Below, piece by piece: positions 1 through 6,251 of a stretch of 6,251 nucleotides of DNA (position 1 is the stretch's first letter; each line of letters opens with the position of its first letter). The position numbers and the translations under genes are program-made. The notes under the pieces were generated by a model. That model was given only the letters and a program-made list of their open reading frames with translations, ran no database searches and was not told where the DNA came from. Source of the stretch: an uncultured Ruminococcus sp. (GTDB lineage Bacteria; Bacillota_A; Clostridia; Oscillospirales; Ruminococcaceae); assembly GCA_937880065.1 (NCBI GenBank), contig CALFMA010000250.1, forward strand, positions 1 through 6,251. The letters run 5' to 3'.

Positions 1-170
1 CTACGCGCTTGCAAGCAAAGCGTGCGAGCCAACCGAAATTGCAGGCCGACAGCTCCGTGTGCTGGCAGAGTGTCCCTATTTTGCCACCTACGCGCTTTTG
101 CTTGACGGCACGGCAACCGTTCCTGCCGATATTCGTTGCGTGCTTTGCACAAGCGGACAAGCGTTGCAAG
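1..170. repeat. GC-rich repeat-like element with imperfect inverted ends (left side may be cut)
   Basis: This block has about 98 G+C in 170 bases (58%) by hand count, while 181-300 has about 29%; the change is abrupt near 170. CTTGCAA at 8-14 is matched by TTGCAAG at 164-170, and GCAAAGC at 15-21 by GCTTTGC at 142-148, so the two ends can pair imperfectly. The 10-mer CTACGCGCTT occurs at 1-10 and again at 88-97, and GCTTGCAAGC at 7-16 is a palindrome. No transposase is visible. Both strands are open here, which is expected of GC-rich DNA with few stop codons and does not prove coding. I read it as a dispersed or foreign repeat beside a broken gene, by inference; copy number elsewhere in the genome is unknown. 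Confidence 0.45.
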
Positions 171-305
171 TATATTTCTTTTTCCCGTAATTTTAGCAAA
201 CAAATATATCAACCAATAAATGTACTCATTCTCCGGAAACTCATATTTTTCAATGCTTTTTTGGGTATCAGGAGTTTATCCTCATTCGATTAAAAAAATA
301 TGCAT
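1..305 (-). pseudogene. Remnant or interrupted minus-strand gene, product unknown, runs off the window
   Basis: Translation should begin at the ATG at 305-303, which has a GGAGG site 8 nt upstream and a near-consensus promoter before that. The frame encodes only MHIFLIE and then meets TGA (284-282) and TAA (278-276). After the TAA the same frame is open for 91 codons, from 275 to the window edge. Its first part, including KYEFPENEYIYWLIYLFAK, has the composition of an ordinary protein; the rest (about 170 to 1) lies in the GC-rich block and is rich in Arg, Leu and Cys. No ATG restarts the frame soon after the stops. An alternative frame across 297-276 reads NEDKLLI, so two small compensating indels could restore one reading frame. 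I recognise no family. It may instead be a seven-residue leader peptide or a non-coding transcript. Confidence 0.3.
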
Positions 306-313
306 TTGACATT

Positions 314-318
314 CCTCC
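314..318 (-). promoter_or_regulatory. Shine-Dalgarno site for the ATG at 305
   Basis: GGAGG on the minus strand lies 8 nt before the ATG at 305-303, which is ideal spacing. It fixes the start of the short MHIFLIE frame and is the main reason to think a real gene once began here. Confidence 0.5.
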
Positions 319-341
319 GTTCAGATATAATTAACACTTAG

Positions 342-370
342 ATTATAACATATTAGGAAGAAAAATGCAA
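342..370 (-). promoter_or_regulatory. Sigma-A-type promoter, minus strand, TTGCAT-17-TATAAT
   Basis: The -35 is TTGCAT (370-365) and the -10 is a perfect TATAAT (347-342), with a 17-nt spacer. The start point would fall near 335, giving a leader of about 30 nt before the ATG at 305. It lies just downstream of the diguanylate cyclase stop codon, so the gene to the left is separately promoted. No terminator hairpin is visible between the cyclase stop and this promoter, so readthrough from the cyclase is also possible. Confidence 0.55.
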
Positions 371-384
371 GTCGGGCAGAGCAG

Positions 385-1719
385 TTATTTTCTTCGCTCA
401 ATTCCCGAAGCTTTATAAAATGCGGCTTTATCAGCATACATAGCCATTTCAGCTTCGTGAAGAATTTCACCCAAGTCATCGCTGCTCATATCATGCCATG
501 AAAAGCCCATAGCAAGTGGAATTTTCTGCTCCTTGGCAGCTTCAATGAAACGGATTTTTCGCTTTTCAAATTCATTTTTGTCAATACAAGAACAAAGGGC
601 AACAAGCTCATCTCCGCCAATACGGAATACCCCATAATCCTTGTAAAATCCATTTATAAAATCACAACAATTTTTTATAAGAGTATCTCCTGCAACGTGT
701 CCTTCGTTGTCATTTACCCTTTTAAGTCCTGTTATATCGCAATAAACAACGCCTATACTGCGTGATTTATTCATTTCCTTGACGTACTTTCGCATAGCGT
801 GTCGGTTGCCTATTTTAGTCAGCTGGTCACGATAACTCATATCGTGAAGTTCACGTATAAGGTTGCGTGCCTGAATTTGGGATACTATGAAATATCCCGT
901 AATTTCAAGCATATTTCGAACATAGTCAATCTGATGAATAGGTGGATTATCTACACCGTAAAAGCCTATAACTCTCCCCTCATGCATAAGCGGCACAACA
1001 ACAATAGAATGGATATTCTGAATTTTCAGAGTTTCATACTGCTGATAATTCACATCTTTAATATTCTCAATATCCTCGATAACAATTGGATTTCCTTCCT
1101 CAAAAGAGTTATACCAGTTTTCACAAACTTCGGGAGGAACATTTTGTAGCATTTCAATTGAAGGTGTACCCCCCTTAGCTACCCATTCATATGTATTATC
1201 ATCGCAGTTATCCTCGTTTTTCTCAATAACATATGTACGCTCTCCGTTGAGAGTTTTTCCGAGATATTCAAGTACAATATCAATGGCTTTATCAGGATTA
1301 TGAGCCTCCATAGCCGTTCTGATTGCCTTGTTTACAGTAGATTCGAGGTCCTCATACTGCCTTACAGCTTTATTATATTCCTCCTGCTCGGTAACATCAA
1401 TTGAAATATTCAATCTATAAAGCTTGTCCTTATATTCTACAATTGTATCTTTTGTAAGCAGGTACTTTTTTACACGGGGATTGTAATGCTTACTCTCGAC
1501 GAACTCCCCTTTTTTCAGCTTGTTATTTATACAATTCTTGCATCTTGTACAATTATTATGGAGAATTTCATAACATTTCTTCCCCTGCATTTCCTCACGG
1601 GATTCAAGACCGTATGTTTTTAAGGTTTTATCATTCATATAAATAAGTTCATCAGTTTCAATATCGCAAATATAGACAAACTCATTCAATGTATTAAAAA
1701 AATTCCAGATTTTTTTCAT
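385..1719 (-). CDS. PAS-GAF-GGDEF protein, putative diguanylate cyclase
   Basis: This 444-residue soluble protein has no signal peptide or membrane segment. An N-terminal PAS-like sensor (about 8-108) carries a cysteine cluster at 49, 57, 60 and 63. A short helical linker follows (about 110-135), then a GAF-like domain (about 142-285) and a GGDEF domain (about 294-440). In the GGDEF domain the motif is GGDEL (368-372), with Leu for the usual Phe. The metal and substrate region reads DIT-GLK-x-x-ND (328-337), so Asp328, Lys333 and Asn336-Asp337 are kept. The family's product-inhibition RxxD site is replaced by YKDY just before the motif. Known family activity is condensation of two GTP into c-di-GMP; activity is likely here but not certain given the altered motif. 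The start is supported by GGAGG 7 nt upstream. The PAS cysteines suggest redox, metal or thiol sensing, which is inference. Confidence 0.88.
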   Translation of the reverse strand: MKKIWNFFNTLNEFVYICDIETDELIYMNDKTLKTYGLESREEMQGKKCYEILHNNCTRCKNCINNKLKKGEFVESKHYNPRVKKYLLTKDTIVEYKDKLYRLNISIDVTEQEEYNKAVRQYEDLESTVNKAIRTAMEAHNPDKAIDIVLEYLGKTLNGERTYVIEKNEDNCDDNTYEWVAKGGTPSIEMLQNVPPEVCENWYNSFEEGNPIVIEDIENIKDVNYQQYETLKIQNIHSIVVVPLMHEGRVIGFYGVDNPPIHQIDYVRNMLEITGYFIVSQIQARNLIRELHDMSYRDQLTKIGNRHAMRKYVKEMNKSRSIGVVYCDITGLKRVNDNEGHVAGDTLIKNCCDFINGFYKDYGVFRIGGDELVALCSCIDKNEFEKRKIRFIEAAKEQKIPLAMGFSWHDMSSDDLGEILHEAEMAMYADKAAFYKASGIERRK

Positions 1720-1750
1720 AATGTCACCTCCAAAAAGTGATTATATATAA

Positions 1751-1779
1751 ATTATACAGTATTCCACGTGATTTGTCAA
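1751..1779 (-). promoter_or_regulatory. Perfect-consensus sigma-A promoter of the diguanylate cyclase gene
   Basis: On the minus strand, TTGACA (1779-1774) and TATAAT (1756-1751) are separated by exactly 17 nt. The start would lie near 1744, leaving a leader of about 25 nt that contains the strong GGAGGTGA site at 1731-1724. Strong, probably constitutive transcription is expected; I see no operator overlapping it. Confidence 0.75.
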
Positions 1780-1926
1780 GGTCTATGTAGAGAATATATG
1801 AAAAATGTACAATTAAATTCTGTGATTTAAACTGCAATATTTTAAGTTGAATTAATTATCAAATCCTTGTAACCTATCGAAAATTGCGGTAGTATTATCA
1901 ATTATTGCTGTTTTGCAATTAGTATA

Positions 1927-1955
1927 TTTACAAAATGTGAAAAATATTGTATATT
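1927..1955 (+). promoter_or_regulatory. Candidate promoter of the secreted esterase gene, TTTACA-17-TATATT
   Basis: TTTACA (1927-1932) and TATATT (1950-1955) are 17 nt apart. A start near 1962 would give a leader of about 60 nt. The region is very AT-rich, so chance matches are likely and confidence is moderate. The rest of the 1780-2008 stretch holds no gene, convincing riboswitch or clear operator that I can see. Confidence 0.45.
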
Positions 1956-2008
1956 TAATGTAGAAGTAAACTTATTGTTAAGCAAAACCTTTCATATTTA
2001 AATTAAAT

Positions 2009-2014
2009 AGGAGG
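2009..2014 (+). promoter_or_regulatory. Shine-Dalgarno site that decides the esterase start
   Basis: AGGAGG lies 8 nt before the ATG at 2023 but 14 nt before the in-frame ATG at 2029. The upstream ATG is therefore preferred, giving a protein that begins MFMKKGR. Confidence 0.8.
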
Positions 2015-2022
2015 AATTAATT

Positions 2023-4647
2023 ATGTTTATGAAAAAAGGCAGAGTATTACTCAAAGCAGTTTCTATTATGATGTCGGCAACAATGCTTTCGACAGTTGCT
2101 GCGTCTGCTTCAAATCCCGTATTTGCTGACGGCACAGATAACAATTCCGTCATAAAAATAATGCCATTGGGCGATTCTATAACTTTTGGCATGGCAGATG
2201 ACGGCGGATACAGAAAGTATCTGGACTATTTCCTTAATGAAAAAGGAATTACTAATTTTGACTTTGTAGGCCCTGAAGGAAGCGATAATTCTACATTTAC
2301 TTATAAAGGCAAAACTGTTTCCTTTGACGATAACCACGCAGGATATAGCGGATATACAATCACAGACCTGCCCGGCGGATGGTTCGGCAATCTCAACGGT
2401 ATACTGGAAACAATGCAAAAAGGCGACTACATAAAAAAATATTCTCCGGATGCAATTATTCTGCAAATAGGAACAAATGATATTTCTAACGGACATCTTG
2501 ACGGTTCGGAAGAAAGACTTCATTTACTGCTTGATTACCTCTTAGACAATATGAATGGTACAATTTTTATTACTACAATCCCCGATTTAGGCGGTACAAT
2601 GTTTGGTGATGATGTAAACAATAACATTGCGTCATACAATAAACTCGTAAAAAAAGTAGCAGATGAATACGTTAACAATGGCGAAAAAGTGATATTTGCT
2701 GATATTCACAGTGTAATTAATGCATCAACTGACCTTGCGGACGGTGTTCATCCAAATTCCTCGGGATATGAAAAAATGGGTAAATACTGGGCTGATGTTA
2801 TAGAAGATAACTACAGCAGCCTCAGTACATCAAAAGAAAAAGTAGAAGTATTGCTCCCTTCTGACAGCACAACGTCATATATTAACGACTCCTTTGAAGC
2901 AGATGAAAGCGGCTGGACGGGCAGAGGCGGAGCTACCGTTGAAAAAAGTCTGCTCGCCGCTTATGCAGGACGCTCATCTTTATATTGCAGCGGCAGAACA
3001 GCATCATGGAACGGTGCATCTAAGGAGCTTGATTCCACTACATTCAAAGCAGGAGAAAGCTACAGTTTCAGCGTTAATGCGATGTATGAAACAGGTGCAA
3101 AAACTGAGGAATTCAAGCTTACATTGCAGTATACTGACTCCGCCGGAACAACTGCTTACGATGAAATTGCTGCTGCTAAGGTTTCAGCAGGTCAATGGGT
3201 ACAGCTTGCAAATACTTCATATACAATCCCTGCAGGTGCAAGCGATTTAATTATGTATGTCGAAACTATTGATTCTGAAATCAGCTTTTACATTGACGAG
3301 GCTATCATTGCTCCTGCTGATACAAAAATTGAAGGTGCAAAACCTATTGTTGTAACTCCGGGTGATGTGAATTGCAACGGAAGAATTGACATTTACGATA
3401 TGATTTTAATGCGTAAGGCTGTAACTACAGGTATTGAAAATAAGTATTATCAGCAGGCGGCTGATGTTGATAAGAATGGAACAATTGAAATTGCAGATGC
3501 TGTTCAGCTTGAACAATTCCTACTTGGAAAAATCAGCGAATTCACATTTGTAGAGCCGCCTAAGCCTGATAATAAATGGGATGATTATTCCGAAACCGCT
3601 TCACAGCAATGGATTGATTTCTATGAAAATTCAATTTACAGTATGGGCAACACATACCGCCTTACAAAGAAGCTTGAAGCTGCTGAAAATGGCGAAAAAC
3701 TCACAATCGCTTATCTCGGCGGTTCAATTACCGAGGGTAAGAAATACACAACTCCATTCTCAAACTATGTAAAATCAACCTTTGCAGCAGGCGGATTTAC
3801 TGAGGTTAACGCAGGTCTTTCGGGTACTTCATCCGTTGTAGGTCTTGTTCGAAGTGAAAGCAATATTGTCGAGAAAAATCCCGACATTGTATTCATGGAA
3901 TTCTCTGTAAACGACCACGAAGATATAATGTACAAAAAGTGCTTCGAAAGTGCAATTAAGAAATTCCTTGATTTACCTAATGAGCCTGCGGTTGTTATTC
4001 TCATTAACAGAGCAAAGGGCGGTTTCTCCAGTCAGAAGCAGATGATTCCTGTTGGTGAAAACTTTGATATACCGATTATCAGCATGGATAATGCCCTCAC
4101 AAAAGCATTCAACAGCGGTTTACTTACCACAAATGATTACTTCTCCGACGAATATCACCCCCATGACAAGGGCGGTCAGCTTATTGCTGATTGTCTTGGC
4201 TATTTCTTCCGCAAGGCTATGAAAACTGAAAATCGTTCCGATTCATACACAGTTCCCTCAACTACCGTTTATGGCACAGAATATCAGAATTGTAAGAATG
4301 TTGACCCTAAGACGCTCACAGGCTTCAATGCAGGTTCATGGACAGCTGGCAGCGGATATGGCGGCAATTTACTCCCCTACTCCTACACTCTCAACGGCAG
4401 CAGTCCTATGAAATTCAAGGCTAACGGCAAGGGATTCATCGTTGTATTCAAGGCTAACAGTTCAGGAATGGGCAGCATTGATGTTACAGTTAACGGAAAA
4501 ACTACAAAAATAAGCGGCAACAAGCAGTATTGCTGGGGCGGTCCCGATGCAGAACTTGGCTATTATCAGGATGCATCAGGAGAACTTGATGTTTCAATTT
4601 CAGGAAGCGGAAGCTTTACAATCTGGGGCATCGGTCTTATAGAATAA
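2023..4647 (+). CDS. Secreted cellulosomal double esterase: CE3-like SGNH, CBM22-like, dockerin, second SGNH
   Basis: This 874-residue secreted enzyme has a signal peptide of about 29-35 residues, with cleavage after ASA (28-30 region) or VFA (33-35). The first SGNH esterase (about 43-265) resembles CE3 acetyl-xylan esterases: GDS with Ser52, GYSG near 107-110, GTND with Asn152, and DGVH with Asp240 and His243. A CBM22-like xylan-binding module follows (about 286-432; GRTASWNGA, final FYIDEA). A type I dockerin spans about 446-503, with calcium-loop repeats starting at Asp448 and Asp481. The second SGNH domain (about 527-735) has GGS with Ser568, GLSG near 598-601, FSVND with Asn630, and DEYH with Asp709 and His712. 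The tail (about 740-874) is beta-rich and unassigned. The protein should dock on a scaffoldin and deacetylate hemicellulose. The dockerin is internal, whereas it is usually terminal. The second domain's substrate is unknown. It appears monocistronic. Confidence 0.92.
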   Translation: MFMKKGRVLLKAVSIMMSATMLSTVAASASNPVFADGTDNNSVIKIMPLGDSITFGMADDGGYRKYLDYFLNEKGITNFDFVGPEGSDNSTFTYKGKTVSFDDNHAGYSGYTITDLPGGWFGNLNGILETMQKGDYIKKYSPDAIILQIGTNDISNGHLDGSEERLHLLLDYLLDNMNGTIFITTIPDLGGTMFGDDVNNNIASYNKLVKKVADEYVNNGEKVIFADIHSVINASTDLADGVHPNSSGYEKMGKYWADVIEDNYSSLSTSKEKVEVLLPSDSTTSYINDSFEADESGWTGRGGATVEKSLLAAYAGRSSLYCSGRTASWNGASKELDSTTFKAGESYSFSVNAMYETGAKTEEFKLTLQYTDSAGTTAYDEIAAAKVSAGQWVQLANTSYTIPAGASDLIMYVETIDSEISFYIDEAIIAPADTKIEGAKPIVVTPGDVNCNGRIDIYDMILMRKAVTTGIENKYYQQAADVDKNGTIEIADAVQLEQFLLGKISEFTFVEPPKPDNKWDDYSETASQQWIDFYENSIYSMGNTYRLTKKLEAAENGEKLTIAYLGGSITEGKKYTTPFSNYVKSTFAAGGFTEVNAGLSGTSSVVGLVRSESNIVEKNPDIVFMEFSVNDHEDIMYKKCFESAIKKFLDLPNEPAVVILINRAKGGFSSQKQMIPVGENFDIPIISMDNALTKAFNSGLLTTNDYFSDEYHPHDKGGQLIADCLGYFFRKAMKTENRSDSYTVPSTTVYGTEYQNCKNVDPKTLTGFNAGSWTAGSGYGGNLLPYSYTLNGSSPMKFKANGKGFIVVFKANSSGMGSIDVTVNGKTTKISGNKQYCWGGPDAELGYYQDASGELDVSISGSGSFTIWGIGLIE

Positions 4648-4670
4648 AGGGCATCTCTAAAGGGCATCTC
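4645..4670 (+). repeat. 13-bp tandem duplication starting at the esterase stop codon
   Basis: TAAAGGGCATCTC occurs at 4645-4657 and again, perfectly, at 4658-4670, followed by TAAA. The first TAA is the real stop codon. The unit is not a multiple of three, but it lies after the stop, so the protein is unaffected. Confidence 0.85.
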
Positions 4671-4682
4671 TAAAAATAATTT

Positions 4683-4716
4683 AGCGGTCATCATTACGGT
4701 GACCGCTGCTTTTTTT
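4683..4716 (+). terminator. Rho-independent terminator of the esterase gene
   Basis: AGCGGTCA (4683-4690) pairs perfectly with TGACCGCT (4700-4707) around a 9-nt loop, followed by GC and seven T (4710-4716). It lies 36 nt after the esterase stop, with no gene between. Confidence 0.88.
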
Positions 4717-4721
4717 GTCAG

Positions 4722-4752
4722 AAAAAATGCCGTGCATATAAAATGCACGGCA
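4722..4752 (-). terminator. Rho-independent terminator of the GH9 gene
   Basis: TGCCGTGCAT (4728-4737) and ATGCACGGCA (4743-4752) form a perfect 10-bp stem with a 5-nt loop. The T tract is on the minus strand (six A at 4722-4727 on plus), so this ends transcription arriving from the GH9 gene. The GH9 stop is about 80 nt upstream; nothing else is visible in that stretch. Confidence 0.85.
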
Positions 4753-4832
4753 GCAATACATTACATACTTTCAATATATCATTCTTAACACTTAACTAAT
4801 AGAGGTATAGAAGTAACAATTAAGTATTTGGA

Positions 4833-6251
4833 TTAAGCCATAGCAGCAAACTTATCAATAAGCTTTGCATCGTACTTCTGGATGTCAAGAGCGTCACTTC
4901 CTGTAATGCCGGCATTACCGTCAACATCACCGTTAGCAATACCCTGCTCGCTAAGCTTATACTTATCGCTGTTTGCGAGGAACTGATAAATAGCAGCAGC
5001 GTCAGCGATAGTAACAACACCGTCATTATTAGAATCTCCTAAAAGTGTAGGCTTAATTGTAGGAACTACAGGAGTTTCTGTTGTTGGAGGCTCAGTTGTA
5101 GGTGGTTCAGTTGTAGGTGGCTCTGTTGTAGGAGGAACAACCTCACCATTATCAGCTGTTTCTGTCATAGAAAGAAGATATGTAAGAGGTGAGTTCCAGT
5201 AAATTGTGATTTCGTTTGTAGAATAGCTCTCAGCATTATCAACCCAGCACTTAGCAGGAGGTGCATCAATACAGAATGCAAGTGCAGCGTTATCTTCAAG
5301 GTTCTGGTTAACACCCCCAACGAGCATACCCTTCATAGGCTCGCCAACAGCCATTGAAGGTCTGTGGTGAGGAGCAACAGGAGTTGCTGTACCATAGCCT
5401 GTTACAAAGCAAGTACCAAGTGGGTTTGTTCCAAGGAGGTAGTTGAGCTGATCCTGTGCAGCAGCCATATACTTCTCATCACCTGTGAGGTCGTATGCCT
5501 GTGCAAGTACAATACCATAGTTAGCAATTGTCATATTGCTTCCCCAGTGATAAGAGTCAGTAGCAACACCGTATGCCTGCTCAGCAGCAACCTCTGCAAG
5601 GTCATCAGCCTGTGAAACGATAATGCTCTTGGCGTTGAGGTATGCAGTTGACTCCTTGTCAATGCCGTTCATTGTGAGAAGTGCGATATTACCGTAGTCG
5701 CCTACTGTAGACCAGTCAAGTCCCTTTCTGAGCTTTGTAGAAACAGCATCAGCGTCTGCAAGATAGCTCTCCTCACCTGTTGCACGGTACATCTGTGCAG
5801 CAGCCCAGTAAAGCTCATCCTGAGGATTTCTATCGCCGTACTCACCTGTTACAACGTCAGCAGGGTTTTTATATGTTACTTCGGGATTTGCCTTTGCCCA
5901 CTCATAAGCCTTCTTAGCAGCAGCAAGGCACTTGTCAGCAAATGCAGAATCAACATCCTTATAGAACTCATAAGCCATAGCCATTGAAGCTGCAAAATCT
6001 GCTGTTGCAGGAGTTGACTTAGGCATTACGATAAGGGGCTTCGTTTCCTTTTCAGGCATTACATATCCGGGGAATGTATCACAAGTTACCTTGTGGTAAA
6101 CACCACCGTCAGCTGAATCCTGCATCTTGAGCATCCACTCAAGCTCATAGCGAACTTCATCAAGTACATCGGGTGTACCGTTTCCGCTTTCAGGAATACC
6201 CATATTATCCGCATCCGGGCCATTCCAAATCTCAGGAAAATCTTCGTATGT
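4833..6251 (-). CDS. GH9 glycoside hydrolase (cellulase) with C-terminal dockerin, 5'-truncated by the window edge
   Basis: The 472 visible residues are the C-terminal part of a secreted cellulase; the frame is open to 6251, so the true start lies outside. The opening TYEDFPEIWNGPDADN leads into PESGNGTPDVLDE, typical of GH9. GH9 marks follow: SYHWGSN, APHHRPS (visible residues 294-299) and the second active-site signature from Trp336 to Ser354, with Asp338 and the likely catalytic acid Glu347 in STNE. The catalytic base, expected in a DAGD motif, is off-window. A linker of four PPTTE units (373-392) leads to a type I dockerin, with repeats starting at Asp406 and Asp442. Known family activity is hydrolysis of beta-1,4-glucan with inversion; endo- or processive action cannot be told. 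It would act on a cell-surface cellulosome. N-terminal modules (Ig-like, CBM4 or CBM3) may exist upstream. It converges with the esterase gene. Confidence 0.93.
   Translation of the reverse strand, partial: TYEDFPEIWNGPDADNMGIPESGNGTPDVLDEVRYELEWMLKMQDSADGGVYHKVTCDTFPGYVMPEKETKPLIVMPKSTPATADFAASMAMAYEFYKDVDSAFADKCLAAAKKAYEWAKANPEVTYKNPADVVTGEYGDRNPQDELYWAAAQMYRATGEESYLADADAVSTKLRKGLDWSTVGDYGNIALLTMNGIDKESTAYLNAKSIIVSQADDLAEVAAEQAYGVATDSYHWGSNMTIANYGIVLAQAYDLTGDEKYMAAAQDQLNYLLGTNPLGTCFVTGYGTATPVAPHHRPSMAVGEPMKGMLVGGVNQNLEDNAALAFCIDAPPAKCWVDNAESYSTNEITIYWNSPLTYLLSMTETADNGEVVPPTTEPPTTEPPTTEPPTTETPVVPTIKPTLLGDSNNDGVVTIADAAAIYQFLANSDKYKLSEQGIANGDVDGNAGITGSDALDIQKYDAKLIDKFAAMA
5076..5135 (-). repeat. 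Four 15-bp units encoding the PPTTE linker of the GH9 enzyme
   Basis: Four in-frame copies of a 15-bp unit encode PPTTE x4 between the GH9 domain and the dockerin. The copies differ at third codon positions. Such Pro/Thr linkers are common in cellulosomal enzymes, act as flexible and often glycosylated spacers, and change length easily by slippage. Confidence 0.9.

Noticed and set aside
9..293. A 94-codon plus-strand open frame starting with TTG
   Set aside because: It has no ribosome site, starts inside the GC-rich block, changes character completely at about 170, and lies antisense to a frame with a proper promoter and start.
371..384. Possible terminator just after the diguanylate cyclase stop
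   Set aside because: The T-rich run downstream is part of the next promoter spacer, and I find no stable stem before it.
799..1149. A 116-codon plus-strand open frame
   Set aside because: It is antisense to the intact PAS-GAF-GGDEF gene, has no Shine-Dalgarno site and gives low-complexity hydrophobic sequence.
1880..1920. Possible hairpin AATTGC ... GCAATT upstream of the esterase gene
   Set aside because: The arms are only 6 bp with a loop of more than 20 nt in very AT-rich DNA; this is expected by chance, and no known operator or riboswitch pattern fits.
2110..2523. A 137-codon minus-strand open frame
   Set aside because: It lies wholly antisense to the catalytic core of the first SGNH esterase domain, whose motifs are clear.
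5364..5615. An 83-codon plus-strand open frame
   Set aside because: It is antisense to conserved GH9 motifs and has no start signals.

Overview
The window looks like chromosome from a cellulosome-forming Ruminococcus-type gut or rumen Firmicute. Two secreted plant cell-wall enzymes carry type I dockerin pairs. The GH9 enzyme has a Pro/Thr/Glu linker before its dockerin. The genes are AT-rich, with strong Gram-positive Shine-Dalgarno sites and sigma-A-type promoters. The genus is inferred from style and architecture, not from a search.

Layout, left to right. Positions 1-170 are a GC-rich block (about 58% G+C by hand count, against about 29% in 181-300) with short inverted repeats near its ends; it looks like a repeat element. 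Next to it on the minus strand is what seems to be a broken gene. It has a near-consensus promoter (342-370), a GGAGG site (314-318) and an ATG at 305, but stops at codon 8; the same frame is then open from 275 to the window edge. Positions 385-1719 (minus) encode a cytoplasmic PAS-GAF-GGDEF protein, a putative diguanylate cyclase, with a perfect-consensus promoter at 1751-1779. The 303-bp divergent intergenic region also holds a plausible plus-strand promoter at 1927-1955.

Positions 2023-4647 (plus) encode an 874-residue secreted cellulosomal protein. Its order is signal peptide, CE3-like SGNH acetylesterase, CBM22-like module, dockerin, a second and different SGNH esterase domain, and a beta-rich C-terminal domain. 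A 13-bp tandem duplication starts at its stop codon. Two back-to-back intrinsic terminators (4683-4716 plus, 4722-4752 minus) separate it from the convergent gene at 4833-6251 (minus). That gene is the 3' part of a GH9 endoglucanase/cellobiohydrolase with a C-terminal dockerin; its 5' end lies beyond the window.

The two enzymes probably work together on the same surface complex. The esterase would remove acetyl groups from xylan or other hemicellulose, which exposes cellulose to the GH9 enzyme. The c-di-GMP-type regulator is separately promoted, and nothing in the sequence ties it to the esterase beyond the shared intergenic region.
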